Shown: piece by piece, positions 41,775 through 51,144 of the stretch
Numbering within the stretch: the first letter of the stretch is position 1
Layout: each line of letters opens with the position of its first letter
Origin: Litchfieldia sinesaloumensis
GTDB lineage: Bacteria; Bacillota; Bacilli; Bacillales; Bacillaceae_L
Assembly: GCF_900156865.1 (NCBI RefSeq)
Contig: NZ_LT732529.1
Coordinates: 1,743,422-1,807,421, forward strand
Reading direction: 5' to 3'
Length of the DNA: 64,000 nucleotides
Made by a program: the position numbers and the translations under genes
Notes under the pieces: generated by a model
Told to the model about the DNA's origin: nothing
The model's input: only the letters and a program-made list of their open reading frames with translations
Databases searched by the model: none

Positions 41775-42052
41775 AAACACCTATTTTTAGAGGAATTTTA
41801 AAAAGTCCGGTGAATATGACGCATCGGTATAGGAACTTCGACTAACTACCGACACGTCCTGTGTCGAACGTCGAAGTCACCACATCCTGTGGAAGCGCGT
41901 TGGCTTGCTCCTCCGTTCCTCACGTATTAACTACATACGCTCCGGTACTCAAAGCTGCGCCGCCTTGAAATTCTTGGTCCTCTTCATCCTCCTTTTTAAA
42001 CACCTATTTTTAGAGGAATTTTAAAAAGTCCGGTGAATATGATGCATCGGTA
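41775..42052. repeat. Pair of 55-bp direct repeats
   Basis: The 55-bp segment at 41775-41829 recurs at 41998-42052 with a single C/T change. Each starts AAACACCTATTTTTAGAGG and ends CATCGGTA. A third partial copy of CACCTATTTTTA lies at 42080-42091. The layout suggests a tandem duplication of a flank plus the repeat element. Confidence 0.85.
41797..42000. mobile_element. 204-bp MITE-like repeat element, fuller copy
   Basis: Ends TTTAAAAAG (41797-41805) and CTTTTTAAA (41992-42000) are perfect inverted repeats. The body has no long frame and is richer in G+C than the flanks (for example GAAGCGCGTTGGCTTGCTCC). Truncated relatives occur at 42020-42076 and 17698-17782. No transposase gene is present, so any mobility would need one in trans. 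Confidence 0.65.
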
Positions 42053-42076
42053 GCGTTCTTTTTCATCCTCTTTTTA
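42020..42076. repeat. Internally deleted copy of the repeat element
   Basis: TTTAAAAAGTCCGG through CATCGGTA (left end) is joined to TTCTTTTTCATCCTC-TTTTTA (right end), leaving 57 bp. Confidence 0.65.
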
Positions 42077-42087
42077 GTCACCTATTT

Positions 42088-42183
42088 TTATAAAACAGCG
42101 TATGGATTATCTTTAATTCCTGTTAACACAATTACGGTTAATATAAGCATAAAAAAGTATAGAAATAAGATCTTCTTATACAT
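42088..42183 (-). CDS. 31-residue single-span membrane peptide
   Basis: MYKKILFLYFFMLILTVIVLTG followed by IKDNPYAVL and a stop: a basic tip, one hydrophobic helix and a short polar tail. GGAGAGAG lies 6 nt before ATG 42183. It is next to the repeat cluster and upstream of nothing on its strand. Could be a real small membrane protein or the remnant of one; no family assigned. Confidence 0.45.
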   Translation of the reverse strand: MYKKILFLYFFMLILTVIVLTGIKDNPYAVL

Positions 42184-42348
42184 AAATTTCTCTCTCCATC
42201 TAAAATAATATTCCCTTACACAAAACACTATTTTACATGGTATTACAGCATTCTACAATGACAAATGAAGGAAGCCTTCAAATTTCATTAAAATCGACAT
42301 CTAAAACGCGAAAAACCGCTAATTTTGCGCTTACCCGGGTAATATTTT

Positions 42349-43617
42349 CTAACTATTTCGAAGTTTCTTTGTTAATCGTTTTATACGCTTCTCAAATTCC
42401 ATCGTTAGCTTTGCATTTTTTGTCTTATTACTTGTTTTATTGGAGACTTCCCACCTCATAAAACCACTATTTGCGAAATCAATTGCTGTTTCGTAATTCT
42501 TTATTTGATGTTCAAAGTATTTCGCAAGCTCAATACTTGCCGCAACAGCATCTGTATCGTCACCTTTTTCATGTACCTCTATAAACAACTCCATTGCAGA
42601 ACTATATTTTTTTTCTTTTTTTAGAAGATATGCCATTGCAAGTTTTGCCTTCATTTCCTTATCTGAGTCAACTTCAACAACTTGCTCATAAAGTTCTTGT
42701 GCTTTAGTGGTCTCTCCTAGTGCCTCAAGCCACCTAGCCACTTCGTATTTATCGGAGGTATACTTGTGCTTCTCATTTAAAATCACAGCTCCAGATAAAT
42801 GTATATAGAGTGTTAGCAGTGATAAAATGTCAATCTCGTTATGACGCATAACACCAAAGATACCATCAGGATCATGATTTTCTACAAAATCAAAATATAG
42901 AATCGGTGCTAAATATCCAGGGACATCACCTTCACGCTTAATTTCTAAAATTTCTTTCTCCACATTCGAAAGTCTCACTGAATCAAGTTTGTTCTTCCAC
43001 AGTCTTCTAGCTGCATGATACAAATCGAAATGTCCAAATTCCGGAAGCTTTGGTAAAGCATCTCTTATCAAGGTATGTCGAGTCTTGACCTGTGGCCAAT
43101 CAAAAGATTTTCCATTATATGTAACAAGCGTTGTATAATCAACACTTGTTAGGAAGCTTTGATATAACGCAACTTCACTTCCAGGATTTGGTAAAAAGTG
43201 TTGTGTGAGTATCACTTTGTCACCCTGAACTCTTGCGTGTCCTAATAAAAAAATCGTATTGCCAGTCCCCCCGCCTAGACCTGTCGTTTCAGTATCAAAA
43301 AAGAATAAATCCGAAAGTTGGTGACCTTTTGCCGACAAAGGATGCTTCAATGTTGTAGTATTCCACATCTCAATAACTTCTTTTAATGAGGAAAACGAAT
43401 ATAAACCATGTTGATAATTCAATGGATAAACTACCCTTCGAACCATACAATATTTTCCATCAAAGAAAAAAGGTTCTGCTCCAAACTCTTTCCATTTATC
43501 AAGAAAGGGAATTTCTTCTAATCCTTCCTCAACTTTAGGTTTTGAAGGGGTAGTTTTAATTTCTTCTTCTCTCACTATATGATTTTTTAACCGATTTAAT
43601 TTCGATTTAATGGACAT
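42349..43617 (-). CDS. mrfB: MrfB exonuclease (YprB)
   Basis: A 422-residue protein with an RNase H-like DnaQ/DEDD exonuclease domain: FFDTETTGLGGGTGNTIFLLG (DxE), later YNGKSFDWP and MRHNEIDILSLL. A C-terminal TPR-like helical region (AKLAMAYLLKKEKKYSSAMELF) follows. In B. subtilis MrfB acts with helicase MrfA in repair of mitomycin C lesions. Starts 14 bp after mrfA stop; AAAGGTGATACAA before ATG 43617. Confidence 0.93.
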   Translation of the reverse strand: MSIKSKLNRLKNHIVREEEIKTTPSKPKVEEGLEEIPFLDKWKEFGAEPFFFDGKYCMVRRVVYPLNYQHGLYSFSSLKEVIEMWNTTTLKHPLSAKGHQLSDLFFFDTETTGLGGGTGNTIFLLGHARVQGDKVILTQHFLPNPGSEVALYQSFLTSVDYTTLVTYNGKSFDWPQVKTRHTLIRDALPKLPEFGHFDLYHAARRLWKNKLDSVRLSNVEKEILEIKREGDVPGYLAPILYFDFVENHDPDGIFGVMRHNEIDILSLLTLYIHLSGAVILNEKHKYTSDKYEVARWLEALGETTKAQELYEQVVEVDSDKEMKAKLAMAYLLKKEKKYSSAMELFIEVHEKGDDTDAVAASIELAKYFEHQIKNYETAIDFANSGFMRWEVSNKTSNKTKNAKLTMEFEKRIKRLTKKLRNS

Positions 43618-43631
43618 TTGTATCACCTTTA

Positions 43632-45911
43632 CTATCTCGAACCGAGTTTGAGTTTTTCAATCAAGTTAAGTGAATCTGCTTTCGCGCGCTCATTTAAAAC
43701 TTCAGTGCCTATGCAGGAAGGACAACCTGTTTCACAAGAACATCTTTGAATCAACTTTTGCGATTCGTTGAGAAGATTCTCCATGGCCTCATACACTTTT
43801 TCACTTAACCCAATTCCACCTGGGTAACGATCATATAAAAAGATTGTTGGCTGCTCATTATGTACAGCCTTCACCTGAGGCACCACATGCAAGTCTGACG
43901 GGTCGCACATCGTCATCAACGGGGCAACATGACGCAAAACATTAGCGACTCCAACTAAACCTTCCTCAATCCGTTGTTCACTCATTCCGTCAAGTTCAGC
44001 CTTTTTCAAGCTAATCCATGTTGCAGATGTATGTAACTCCTCTTCTGGCAAATGAATTGGACCTGAACCAATGTTTTCATGTGTTTCAAATTTAATTTTC
44101 TTAAATATCGTAGCCATAGCTTGAACTGAAACATCACCATAGCCAATTTCAGTTGAAATCTCTCGACGCTCTTTATCAACTTCTAAAACTCGAAGACTCA
44201 CAGCTAGATTAGCATCTGTAAAATAATCGACATCTACTTCTCTAACAAATGCCTTCTTTTCTTCCCAATCAAGCTTCTCCACCTGATATTGAACTCCTTG
44301 ATGTAAATAGATTGCTTCATCATGAAGCAATGTCATTGCACTAAAACGATCCATTTCACCAATAACCTTAACAGCTGCAACATCTGTTTGGTCAATAATC
44401 ACAACATTTTCCTGTGAAGCCGAACGAAGACTAATGTTATGGGCCGGAAAAGAATCATTCATCCAGTACCATTTATCCCCATTTTGATGTAAAACTCTTT
44501 CCTCTGTTAAATACTCTAATATATCTTCAAGGTCGAGATCTCCAAAGGTGTCGCCCTCTTTAAACGGCAATTCATAAGCAGCACATTTAATGTGGTCGAT
44601 TAAAATAACAAGATTATTAGGATTAATTCGTGCTGTCTCAGGGTTTCTACTAAAAAAGTATTCTGGGTTTTGAATCATATATTGATCAAGCGGATTGGAG
44701 CTTGCAACCATAAAAATCACGGCTTCTCCTTGGCGACGACCAGCACGACCCGCTTGCTGCCATGCACTCGCAATTGTTCCAGGATAACCTGTCATAATAC
44801 ACACTTGAAGCTGACCAATATCAACCCCTAATTCGAGAGCATTTGTACTGATAACCCCGTAAATCTCCCCGTTTCGTAGTCCATGTTCAATTTCACGTCT
44901 TTGTTTTGGCAGATAGCCACCACGATAACCACGGATTGCCTTAGGACCAAGTTTATGTTTAACAAGCTCTTGTAAGTAAGTTAGGATGATTTCCACTCTC
45001 ACCCTGCTTCGTGCAAATACAATGGTTTGAATTTTATTTTTTAAAAATTCACTAGCTAATTTTCGCACCTCTAGTGTCGCACTCCGACGAATATTGAGTG
45101 GTTTATTCACGATTGGCGGATTGTAAAAGACGAAATGCTTTTTGCCAGTGGGTGCACCATTGTTTTCGATTAATTCCATTTTAGATCCGGTTAAGTTTTC
45201 AGCGAGTTCCTTTGGGTTTGCAATCGTAGCAGATGTACACATAAAAATGGGGTTGCTACCATAAAATTGACAGATTCGCTTTAATCGTCTAATTACATTA
45301 GCAACATGACTACCAAATACACCACGGTATGTATGTAATTCATCAATCACAACGTATTTTAGATTTTCGAATAAGGACACCCATTTTGTATGATGAGGTA
45401 GAATTGCAGAATGAAGCATATCGGGATTAGTAATGACGATATGACCTGCTTTTCTAACTTTTTGACGAATATTTGCCGGTGTATCGCCATCATAGGTATA
45501 ACTATTAATCGCAACTCCCATTTCCTCGATGATTTCATTTAACTCACTTTTTTGATCTTGAGCTAACGCTTTTGTCGGAAACAAGTAAAGGGCACGGGCT
45601 TGATCATCTTCAACTATAGTCTGTAGCACGGGCAGATTGTAACAAAGCGTTTTACCAGACGCTGTAGGAGTTACAGCAACAAAATTACTTCCACTACGTG
45701 TTCGTTCATAAGCAGAATGCTGGTGAGTGTATAATTGCTTGATTCCTCTATTAGCTAATGCTTCTCGTAATCTATCATCTACAGAAAGCGGCATGTCCAC
45801 CAATTTGGCAGCTGTTGCTTCAATTGTGTGCCAATGTACAATATTCTCCTTATATTGCGGGTTGTCTTTTATGAGATCTATTAGTTCATGAATATTTTTT
45901 CGAAACTTCAT
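43632..45911 (-). CDS. mrfA: MrfA DEAD/DEAH-type helicase (YprA)
   Basis: A 759-residue superfamily 2 helicase. Walker A TPTASGKT (81-88), DELH box (VVIDELHTYRG), QAGRAGR motif VI and a C-terminal DUF1998 domain with C724, C726, C730 and C733 (CSCETGCPSC) that bind Zn in the family. It unwinds 3'-5' and excises mitomycin adducts with MrfB. RBS TGAGGTGATTCATA. A promoter with a weak LexA-like box lies just upstream. Confidence 0.95.
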   Translation of the reverse strand: MKFRKNIHELIDLIKDNPQYKENIVHWHTIEATAAKLVDMPLSVDDRLREALANRGIKQLYTHQHSAYERTRSGSNFVAVTPTASGKTLCYNLPVLQTIVEDDQARALYLFPTKALAQDQKSELNEIIEEMGVAINSYTYDGDTPANIRQKVRKAGHIVITNPDMLHSAILPHHTKWVSLFENLKYVVIDELHTYRGVFGSHVANVIRRLKRICQFYGSNPIFMCTSATIANPKELAENLTGSKMELIENNGAPTGKKHFVFYNPPIVNKPLNIRRSATLEVRKLASEFLKNKIQTIVFARSRVRVEIILTYLQELVKHKLGPKAIRGYRGGYLPKQRREIEHGLRNGEIYGVISTNALELGVDIGQLQVCIMTGYPGTIASAWQQAGRAGRRQGEAVIFMVASSNPLDQYMIQNPEYFFSRNPETARINPNNLVILIDHIKCAAYELPFKEGDTFGDLDLEDILEYLTEERVLHQNGDKWYWMNDSFPAHNISLRSASQENVVIIDQTDVAAVKVIGEMDRFSAMTLLHDEAIYLHQGVQYQVEKLDWEEKKAFVREVDVDYFTDANLAVSLRVLEVDKERREISTEIGYGDVSVQAMATIFKKIKFETHENIGSGPIHLPEEELHTSATWISLKKAELDGMSEQRIEEGLVGVANVLRHVAPLMTMCDPSDLHVVPQVKAVHNEQPTIFLYDRYPGGIGLSEKVYEAMENLLNESQKLIQRCSCETGCPSCIGTEVLNERAKADSLNLIEKLKLGSR

Positions 45912-45941
45912 TATGAATCACCTCAGGGATTTCTACTATAC

Positions 45942-45970
45942 ATTGTACAGAATAAACGTTCGTTTTTGAA
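45942..45970 (-). promoter_or_regulatory. Promoter of mrfAB with a weak LexA-like box
   Basis: On the minus strand TTCAAA (45970-45965), 17-bp spacer, TACAAT (45947-45942). The spacer contains CGAACGTTTATTCT, which agrees with recalled B. subtilis LexA box CGAACRNRYGTTYC at 11 of 14 positions. Confidence 0.5.
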
Positions 45971-46062
45971 GTGTTAACCTTTATTCAGCAATATTTTCCT
46001 GCTAAATAAAGTCAATCCTCCGCCGGATGCCATCGAATTTCAAATGGGAAATTTAGTATACT

Positions 46063-46090
46063 AAAAAGGCACACCAATTGATGTGCCTAA
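46063..46090 (-). terminator. Terminator of selO
   Basis: AGGCACA (46067-46073) with TGTGCCT (46082-46088), followed by TTTTTAG on the minus strand. Confidence 0.8.
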
Positions 46091-46101
46091 AATGACCATA
46101 T

Positions 46102-47568
46102 TTAAGTACCACAAAATGTTTGATAGGGTGTGTTAGTTGGTTCAGGTGGATTCGCGTAAGCTTCCTGTTCAGGTGTATGTTCAAAAGGATTCTTAAGTAC
46201 TTCTAACAACCGTTCCATCACGCTGTAATCACCTTCTGTCGCAGCATCCAATGCTTCTTCAACACGATGGTTTCGTGGTATGATAGCCGGGTTCGAAGCA
46301 CGCATTAGTTCATGAATTTCTTCGGTTGATCTCGTTTGTCTATTTTGTCGTTCTTTCCACTTATCGTACCACTTTTTAAAATCGTCCGTTCTACATCCCT
46401 TAATGTTTTCAAGTGTATCAAAGGTTAACGCCACGAATGTATTCGTAAAGTCTAATTGGTTCCTTTTCATCAACTCTAACAATTCTTCAATAAGATCTTG
46501 ATCTGCTTCCTCTTGGTCAAATAAACCAAGCTTTTCCCTCATACCATCGTGCCAATATTCACGATAAATCCCAATATATTTTGTCATTTCATCTTGTGCC
46601 AGTTGAAGGGCTTTTTCTTCATTCTCATTCAATAAAGGCAGCAAGCTCTCTGCAAACCTCGCTAGATTCCATCCACCTATATATGGCTGATTTTTATATG
46701 CATAGCGTCCACCTGTATCAATTGAGCTAAAAACCGTCTCTGGGTCATATGTATCCATGAAAGCACATGGTCCATAATCGATGGTTTCTCCACTTATTGT
46801 CATATTATCAGTATTCATGACGCCATGAATAAATCCTACAAGCTGCCACTTTGCGATCAAGGATGCTTGACGTTTAATGACTTCTCGTAACAAGGCGAGA
46901 TATGGGTGATCTGCATCTCTAAGGTTTGGGTAATGTCGGTCAATTGTATAATCTGCAAAAGTCTTTAGTTCCGCTATTTTACCAAGGCCTGTTATGAATT
47001 GAAACGTACCAACACGGATGTGACTTGATGCAATACGTGTAAGAATCGCACCCGGTAGCTCTGTTTCTCGGTAGATTGGCTCTCCAGTTGTCACCACAGC
47101 TAGGCTTCGAGTAGTTGGAATCCGAAGACTATGCATCGCCTCACTGATTATATATTCACGAAGCATCGGACCAATTGCCGCTCGACCATCACCACCTCGT
47201 GAGTAAGGTGTACGTCCCGCTCCTTTTAGTTGGATATCGAATCGAGCCTTATCCGGTGTAATCTGCTCACCAAGCAACACCGCTCGGCCATCCCCAAGCA
47301 TTGTAAAATGCCCAAATTGATGACCGGCGTAGCTTTGTGCAAGTGGTTCTGCACCATCAGGGATTCGGTTACCAGCAAAAATCTCCACACCGTGGTTCAT
47401 TAATTCCGTTACATCCAACCCGAGTAACTGCGCCAAAGAATCATTTAGTATGACTAACTTCGGGTCACTTACTGGAATAGGGTTTGTCTTTGTAAAGAAT
47501 TCATTGGGTAACCGAGTATAGCTATTATCAAAATTCCAACCTAACTCATTATTCGTAATAATAATCAC
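46102..47568 (-). CDS. selO: Protein adenylyltransferase SelO (YdiU family)
   Basis: A 488-residue pseudokinase that transfers AMP from ATP to Ser/Thr/Tyr of target proteins. Family blocks: [70 protein letters not shown]. The start is not clear: GTG 47568 has AAAGG at 7 nt, while GAGGTG itself would suit an ATT codon at 47559 giving (M)TNNELGWNF. No ATG is well placed. It lies 17 bp after a TetR gene and is probably in its operon. Confidence 0.92.
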   Translation of the reverse strand: MIIITNNELGWNFDNSYTRLPNEFFTKTNPIPVSDPKLVILNDSLAQLLGLDVTELMNHGVEIFAGNRIPDGAEPLAQSYAGHQFGHFTMLGDGRAVLLGEQITPDKARFDIQLKGAGRTPYSRGGDGRAAIGPMLREYIISEAMHSLRIPTTRSLAVVTTGEPIYRETELPGAILTRIASSHIRVGTFQFITGLGKIAELKTFADYTIDRHYPNLRDADHPYLALLREVIKRQASLIAKWQLVGFIHGVMNTDNMTISGETIDYGPCAFMDTYDPETVFSSIDTGGRYAYKNQPYIGGWNLARFAESLLPLLNENEEKALQLAQDEMTKYIGIYREYWHDGMREKLGLFDQEEADQDLIEELLELMKRNQLDFTNTFVALTFDTLENIKGCRTDDFKKWYDKWKERQNRQTRSTEEIHELMRASNPAIIPRNHRVEEALDAATEGDYSVMERLLEVLKNPFEHTPEQEAYANPPEPTNTPYQTFCGT

Positions 47569-47585
47569 CTCTTTACCTTTTAGTA

Positions 47586-48458
47586 TCACATCATTCTTGA
47601 ATAATACCAAAGGAAATTTGTAAAAGTATTGACTTGTCCTTCCATATCCGATTGTGCAAAAGATTGCTGAAAAGGTTTAATCAAGGGTTGTAGTACACTT
47701 TTTCGAATCCGATCCCGCTTTAGTTCATCTACAATCGTATCGAACAAATCTTGCTGATCAGTTGTAAATGTAGCTTGTTCCTCTAAATTCTTTGCTAATT
47801 CTAAAAGTTCTTCAAGAGATAATACCTTTCGATCAACTCTCGATTGTATAAAATGAAGTGAAGATGAATCTAACAAAGCACTTCCCTTTTGATTGATTAT
47901 TGGGATGATTGCCTCTAAGTATGTTAATAACACTTCGACAATCTGTTGAACTGGTTTTGTACTATTTGTAAACTTTACCGTAAATAAGATATAGTGCATC
48001 ATTCCATAAAATAGGATTGAAAGCTCCAAAGCAGATGACTCTACATCTTCCCCATAGACTTCTACAAAACGCCCTGCTAACCATTCCATTTCATGTATAC
48101 GATGGTGCAGCACCATCTTTTTCAATTCAACTTCATTACTACTTAATATCGCTTCAAAAAGAGAATTAAGATTACGTTCCTTGTTCAATTCAGTTAATAT
48201 GGAGATTTGATTAATTAGAACATGTCGGTCTGTTTCATCTTTACCTACCTGCATCTCCATGCGAATTTGACTTGCATCATAGCGTAACTCTTCTAAAATC
48301 TCTGCAATACAATCATTTTTATTTGAAAAATAATTATAAAATGTCCCTTTAGAAATATTTGCTTGTTCAATAATATCCTGGATTGATGTTTGTTGAATTC
48401 CTTTTTCTACAAATAATTTTAATGCCGCGTCCGCAACCCGTCTCCTTCGTTTATTCAT
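47586..48458 (-). CDS. TetR/AcrR regulator divergent from an MFS efflux pump
   Basis: A 290-residue protein, long for TetR. HTH about residues 5-52 ([39 protein letters not shown]). The extended helical C-terminal part (>200 residues) presumably binds a drug ligand. Divergent from the MFS gene with 145 bp between, containing a quasi-palindrome at 48535-48551. It probably represses the pump and itself. TATAAT at 48514-48509 (minus) may be its -10. Confidence 0.9.
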   Translation of the reverse strand: MNKRRRRVADAALKLFVEKGIQQTSIQDIIEQANISKGTFYNYFSNKNDCIAEILEELRYDASQIRMEMQVGKDETDRHVLINQISILTELNKERNLNSLFEAILSSNEVELKKMVLHHRIHEMEWLAGRFVEVYGEDVESSALELSILFYGMMHYILFTVKFTNSTKPVQQIVEVLLTYLEAIIPIINQKGSALLDSSSLHFIQSRVDRKVLSLEELLELAKNLEEQATFTTDQQDLFDTIVDELKRDRIRKSVLQPLIKPFQQSFAQSDMEGQVNTFTNFLWYYSRMM

Positions 48459-48531
48459 ATGGCCTCCAACCGCTTCCCTCGTTCAAATTTTATTGTTTTC
48501 ATAACCACATTATACCCTAAGTATAAATATA

Positions 48532-48560
48532 TTGCACAAATTGAACTTGTGGTATAAAAT
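48532..48560 (+). promoter_or_regulatory. Promoter of the MFS pump gene
   Basis: TTGCAC (48532-48537), 17-bp spacer, TAAAAT (48555-48560), about 44 bp before the ATG. Confidence 0.62.
48535..48551. promoter_or_regulatory. Candidate TetR operator
   Basis: CACAAATTGAACTTGTG is a 17-bp quasi-palindrome (CACAA-n-TT-n-AA-n-TTGTG). It covers the end of the -35 box and most of the spacer of the pump promoter, where a bound repressor would block polymerase. Confidence 0.5.
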
Positions 48561-48603
48561 CATTCAAGTATCCATTTTATGAATGAAAGAAGGAGAAAAA
48601 TAT

Positions 48604-50109
48604 ATGAGTACAACATTAGAAGAAAAAAAGCCTCCATATCTGATGTTAGCAATCCTTTTTGTTGGGGCATTTGTTTCCTTTTTAAACAACTCACTGTTAA
48701 ATGTCGCACTACCATCTATCATGATTGATTTAAATATTGAAAACTACTCAACTGTTCAATGGCTTGCGACCGGATATATGCTTGTCAGCGGTGTATTGAT
48801 TCCAGCTTCAGCGTTTTTAATTACACGCTTTTCGAATCGAAGCTTATTTATTACATCCATGCTTATCTTTACTTTAGGAACTGCAATGGCTGCATTTGCT
48901 CCAAATTTTGGAGTCTTAATTTCTGGACGAATGGTTCAAGCGGCAGGTTCTTCCGTAATGGGACCATTATTAATGAACATTATGCTCATTAGTTTTCCTC
49001 CTGCAAAACGCGGTACGGCAATGGGTATCTTCGGTTTAGTAATGATTACTGCACCGGCAATCGGGCCTACTTTATCCGGTTATATTGTAGAACATTATGA
49101 TTGGCGAGTACTGTTTGAAATGATTTTACCTCTTGCAGTAATTAGCTTAGTACTTGCCATTTGGAAATCCAAGAATGTTATGGACGTAAACAAGAATGCT
49201 ACAATCGATTATTTGTCCGTAATCCTATCAACGCTTGGTTTTGGTGGATTATTATATGGATTTAGCTCTGTAAGTAATGACGGATGGACTGATGCACTCG
49301 TCATGACATCTTTAATAATTGGTGGTATTACTTTAATTTTATTTGTTTTACGCCAACTAAAAGTTGAGGAACCAATTCTTGATCTACGAGCATATAAATA
49401 TCCAATGTTTGCACTTGCTTCAATCATTGCTATTGTAAATGCGGTAGCGATGTTCTCTGGAATGATACTAACACCTGCTTATGTACAGAGTGTTCGTGGA
49501 ATATCACCATTTGAATCAGGGTTAATGCTACTCCCAGGTGCCATCGTAATGGGAATAATGTCACCAATTACTGGTAAATTATTCGACAAATTTGGGCCAC
49601 GTCTTCTTTCAATCAGTGGACTTGGAATAACAGCTGTATCAACCTATTTATTAACACAGTTACAGATTGATTCTTCTTATACCTATATCGTTACAACATA
49701 TACGCTTCGTATGTTCGGAATGTCAATGGTCATGATGCCAATTATGACAAATGGATTAAATCAGCTACCAGCTCAATTATACCCACATGGAACGGCTATC
49801 AATAATACAGCTCAACAAGTGTCAGGATCAATTGGTACAGCGGTATTAGTCACTGTTATGAATAGTGTATCAAAGTCAGAAGGTGAAAGCCTGATGGCAA
49901 ATGTAGACCCAACCACATTAACACAAACTACTCAGGATCTAATTGGTCAACAAGCACTACTTGCTGGAATTAATTATTCTTTCCTTGTTGCTTTAGGGAT
50001 CAATATTGTTGCTCTAGTGCTAGCACTCTTTATCAAACGAGTAGACGTTAGCGAAAAGGTTACGCCACAGTTTGAAAAAGCAAAATCAGCTAAGCCCGCT
50101 ACAAACTAA
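48604..50109 (+). CDS. DHA2 family multidrug MFS transporter
   Basis: A 501-residue membrane protein with 14 predicted helices. Drug:H+ antiporter-2 motifs: FLNNSLLNVALPSIMIDL in helix 1, GRMVQAAGSSVMGPL (motif B), GIFGLVMITAPAIGPTLSGYI (motif C). It resembles EmrB/LmrB efflux pumps. AGAAGGAG precedes ATG 48604; an in-frame ATG 48583 is upstream of that RBS. The divergent TetR gene is its likely repressor. Substrates cannot be predicted. Confidence 0.92.
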   Translation: MSTTLEEKKPPYLMLAILFVGAFVSFLNNSLLNVALPSIMIDLNIENYSTVQWLATGYMLVSGVLIPASAFLITRFSNRSLFITSMLIFTLGTAMAAFAPNFGVLISGRMVQAAGSSVMGPLLMNIMLISFPPAKRGTAMGIFGLVMITAPAIGPTLSGYIVEHYDWRVLFEMILPLAVISLVLAIWKSKNVMDVNKNATIDYLSVILSTLGFGGLLYGFSSVSNDGWTDALVMTSLIIGGITLILFVLRQLKVEEPILDLRAYKYPMFALASIIAIVNAVAMFSGMILTPAYVQSVRGISPFESGLMLLPGAIVMGIMSPITGKLFDKFGPRLLSISGLGITAVSTYLLTQLQIDSSYTYIVTTYTLRMFGMSMVMMPIMTNGLNQLPAQLYPHGTAINNTAQQVSGSIGTAVLVTVMNSVSKSEGESLMANVDPTTLTQTTQDLIGQQALLAGINYSFLVALGINIVALVLALFIKRVDVSEKVTPQFEKAKSAKPATN

Positions 50110-50110
50110 T

Positions 50111-50148
50111 AAAAACCCCCTACATTTTTGTGAATGTAGGGGGTTTTT
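50111..50148 (+). terminator. Strong terminator of the MFS gene
   Basis: AAAAACCCCCTACATT and AATGTAGGGGGTTTTT form a 16-bp stem immediately after the stop. Confidence 0.93.
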
Positions 50149-50162
50149 CTGTACCTTTAAAC

Positions 50163-50195
50163 AAAAAACAGACTCTAAAATAGAATCTGTTTTGA
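50163..50195 (-). terminator. Terminator of the minus-strand csp gene
   Basis: AAAACAGA (50165-50172) pairs with TCTGTTTT (50186-50193), with a T run on the minus strand. Confidence 0.72.
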
Positions 50196-50214
50196 ACGGT
50201 TTATATATGGTCCA

Positions 50215-50415
50215 TTATACTTTTTGAACATTAGCAGCTTGAGGTCCACGGCTACCTTCTTCGATATCGAAGCTAACTTCTTGACCTTCTTCTAACGTTT
50301 TGAACCCATCACCTTGGATTGCTGAGAAGTGTACGAATACATCGTCTCCACCTTCAACTTCGATAAATCCAAAGCCTTTTTCACTGTTAAACCATTTTAC
50401 TTTTCCTTGTGCCAT
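50215..50415 (-). CDS. Cold-shock protein (second copy)
   Basis: A 66-residue cold-shock domain ([11 protein letters not shown]1, VFVHF RNP2), about 80% identical by eye to the product at 19466. AGGAGGCAAA precedes ATG 50415; the longer frame to 50463 contains the RBS and a hairpin. Acts as RNA chaperone. It follows a ydjO-like cold-inducible gene on the same strand. Confidence 0.95.
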   Translation of the reverse strand: MAQGKVKWFNSEKGFGFIEVEGGDDVFVHFSAIQGDGFKTLEEGQEVSFDIEEGSRGPQAANVQKV

Positions 50416-50434
50416 TTTGCTTCCTCCTATGTAA

Positions 50435-50452
50435 TGCAACAAAATTGTTGCA
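50435..50452 (-). promoter_or_regulatory. Hairpin in the csp leader
   Basis: TGCAACAA (50435-50442) and TTGTTGCA (50445-50452), 2-nt spacer, about 7 nt before the Shine-Dalgarno. It may affect translation or mRNA stability. Confidence 0.5.
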
Positions 50453-50554
50453 AGGTAATGCATGAATTATTATAACCATCATAAAACTTTTTATAACCAA
50501 AATATCTTCTATTTTTTTAAAAAAAGTGTAAGATGGAGGAAACAGTCAATGATA

Positions 50555-50761
50555 CTATGCTAAAAAGCTCTTATTATGATTGTTCACAACCTGTAGTAAT
50601 CTTGTACCGGTTTCCATAGCAGAACCACATAATGGACAACTTGGTTCCTGACTACTCTTAAAATTATCTCGTACCCATCCATTACATTCCTCAGATGTGC
50701 ATTCCCACACCTTCGTTTCTTCCGTAACAATTTCTTCGACTGGTCTTCTTCCAAAAGCCAT
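50555..50761 (-). CDS. YdjO-like cold-inducible zinc-binding small protein
   Basis: A 68-residue protein with WECTSEECNGWVRDNF and CPLCGS, giving C-x4-C and C-x2-C pairs. The WECT--CNGW core matches B. subtilis YdjO, a cold-inducible protein. AAGGAGATGATACGA precedes ATG 50761. It lies just upstream of a cold-shock gene, consistent with a shared cold response, though 139 bp including a csp leader lie between them. Confidence 0.85.
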   Translation of the reverse strand: MAFGRRPVEEIVTEETKVWECTSEECNGWVRDNFKSSQEPSCPLCGSAMETGTRLLQVVNNHNKSFLA

Positions 50762-51144
50762 TCGTATCATCTCCTTTGTTTTGGTTGGCACGAAACTATT
50801 CCATAATACAAATACATACAAGCGACAAAATAAAAAAACTTATTATAAAGTGTGTTTTACTCGGCTCAAAATCCTTTATAAACACTATTCGTTAGCACGA
50901 AAAACTCCTATGAGAAATTCCTTATAATAAGCATTACTATTAATTTATCTCTGTTTATATTATATTATACCACTTTCTGCCTATAATTGTAAAACGTACG
51001 TATTACGAATCAAATTTGCTCGGATTTTCACAACCTTTTCACTCAATTTCATAATTATTGAATGGGTTAGGATAAGTGCTTTACCGACAATCTTGTTATT
51101 TGCTACACTTAAGATAATAGTGCGAAGACATGGAGTGAAAACAA
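50762..51144. other. 383-bp intergenic region between ydjO-like and crp-like genes
   Basis: Very AT-rich, between divergent genes. TTGTTA (about 51093) with TAATAG 16 bp further could be a promoter for the crp-like gene. No gene, strong hairpin or repeat was recognised. Confidence 0.4.

Noticed and set aside
41797-42076. CRISPR array
   Set aside because: Only two copies of a 55-bp repeat at 223-bp spacing, with inverted ends and internal deletion; no cas genes.
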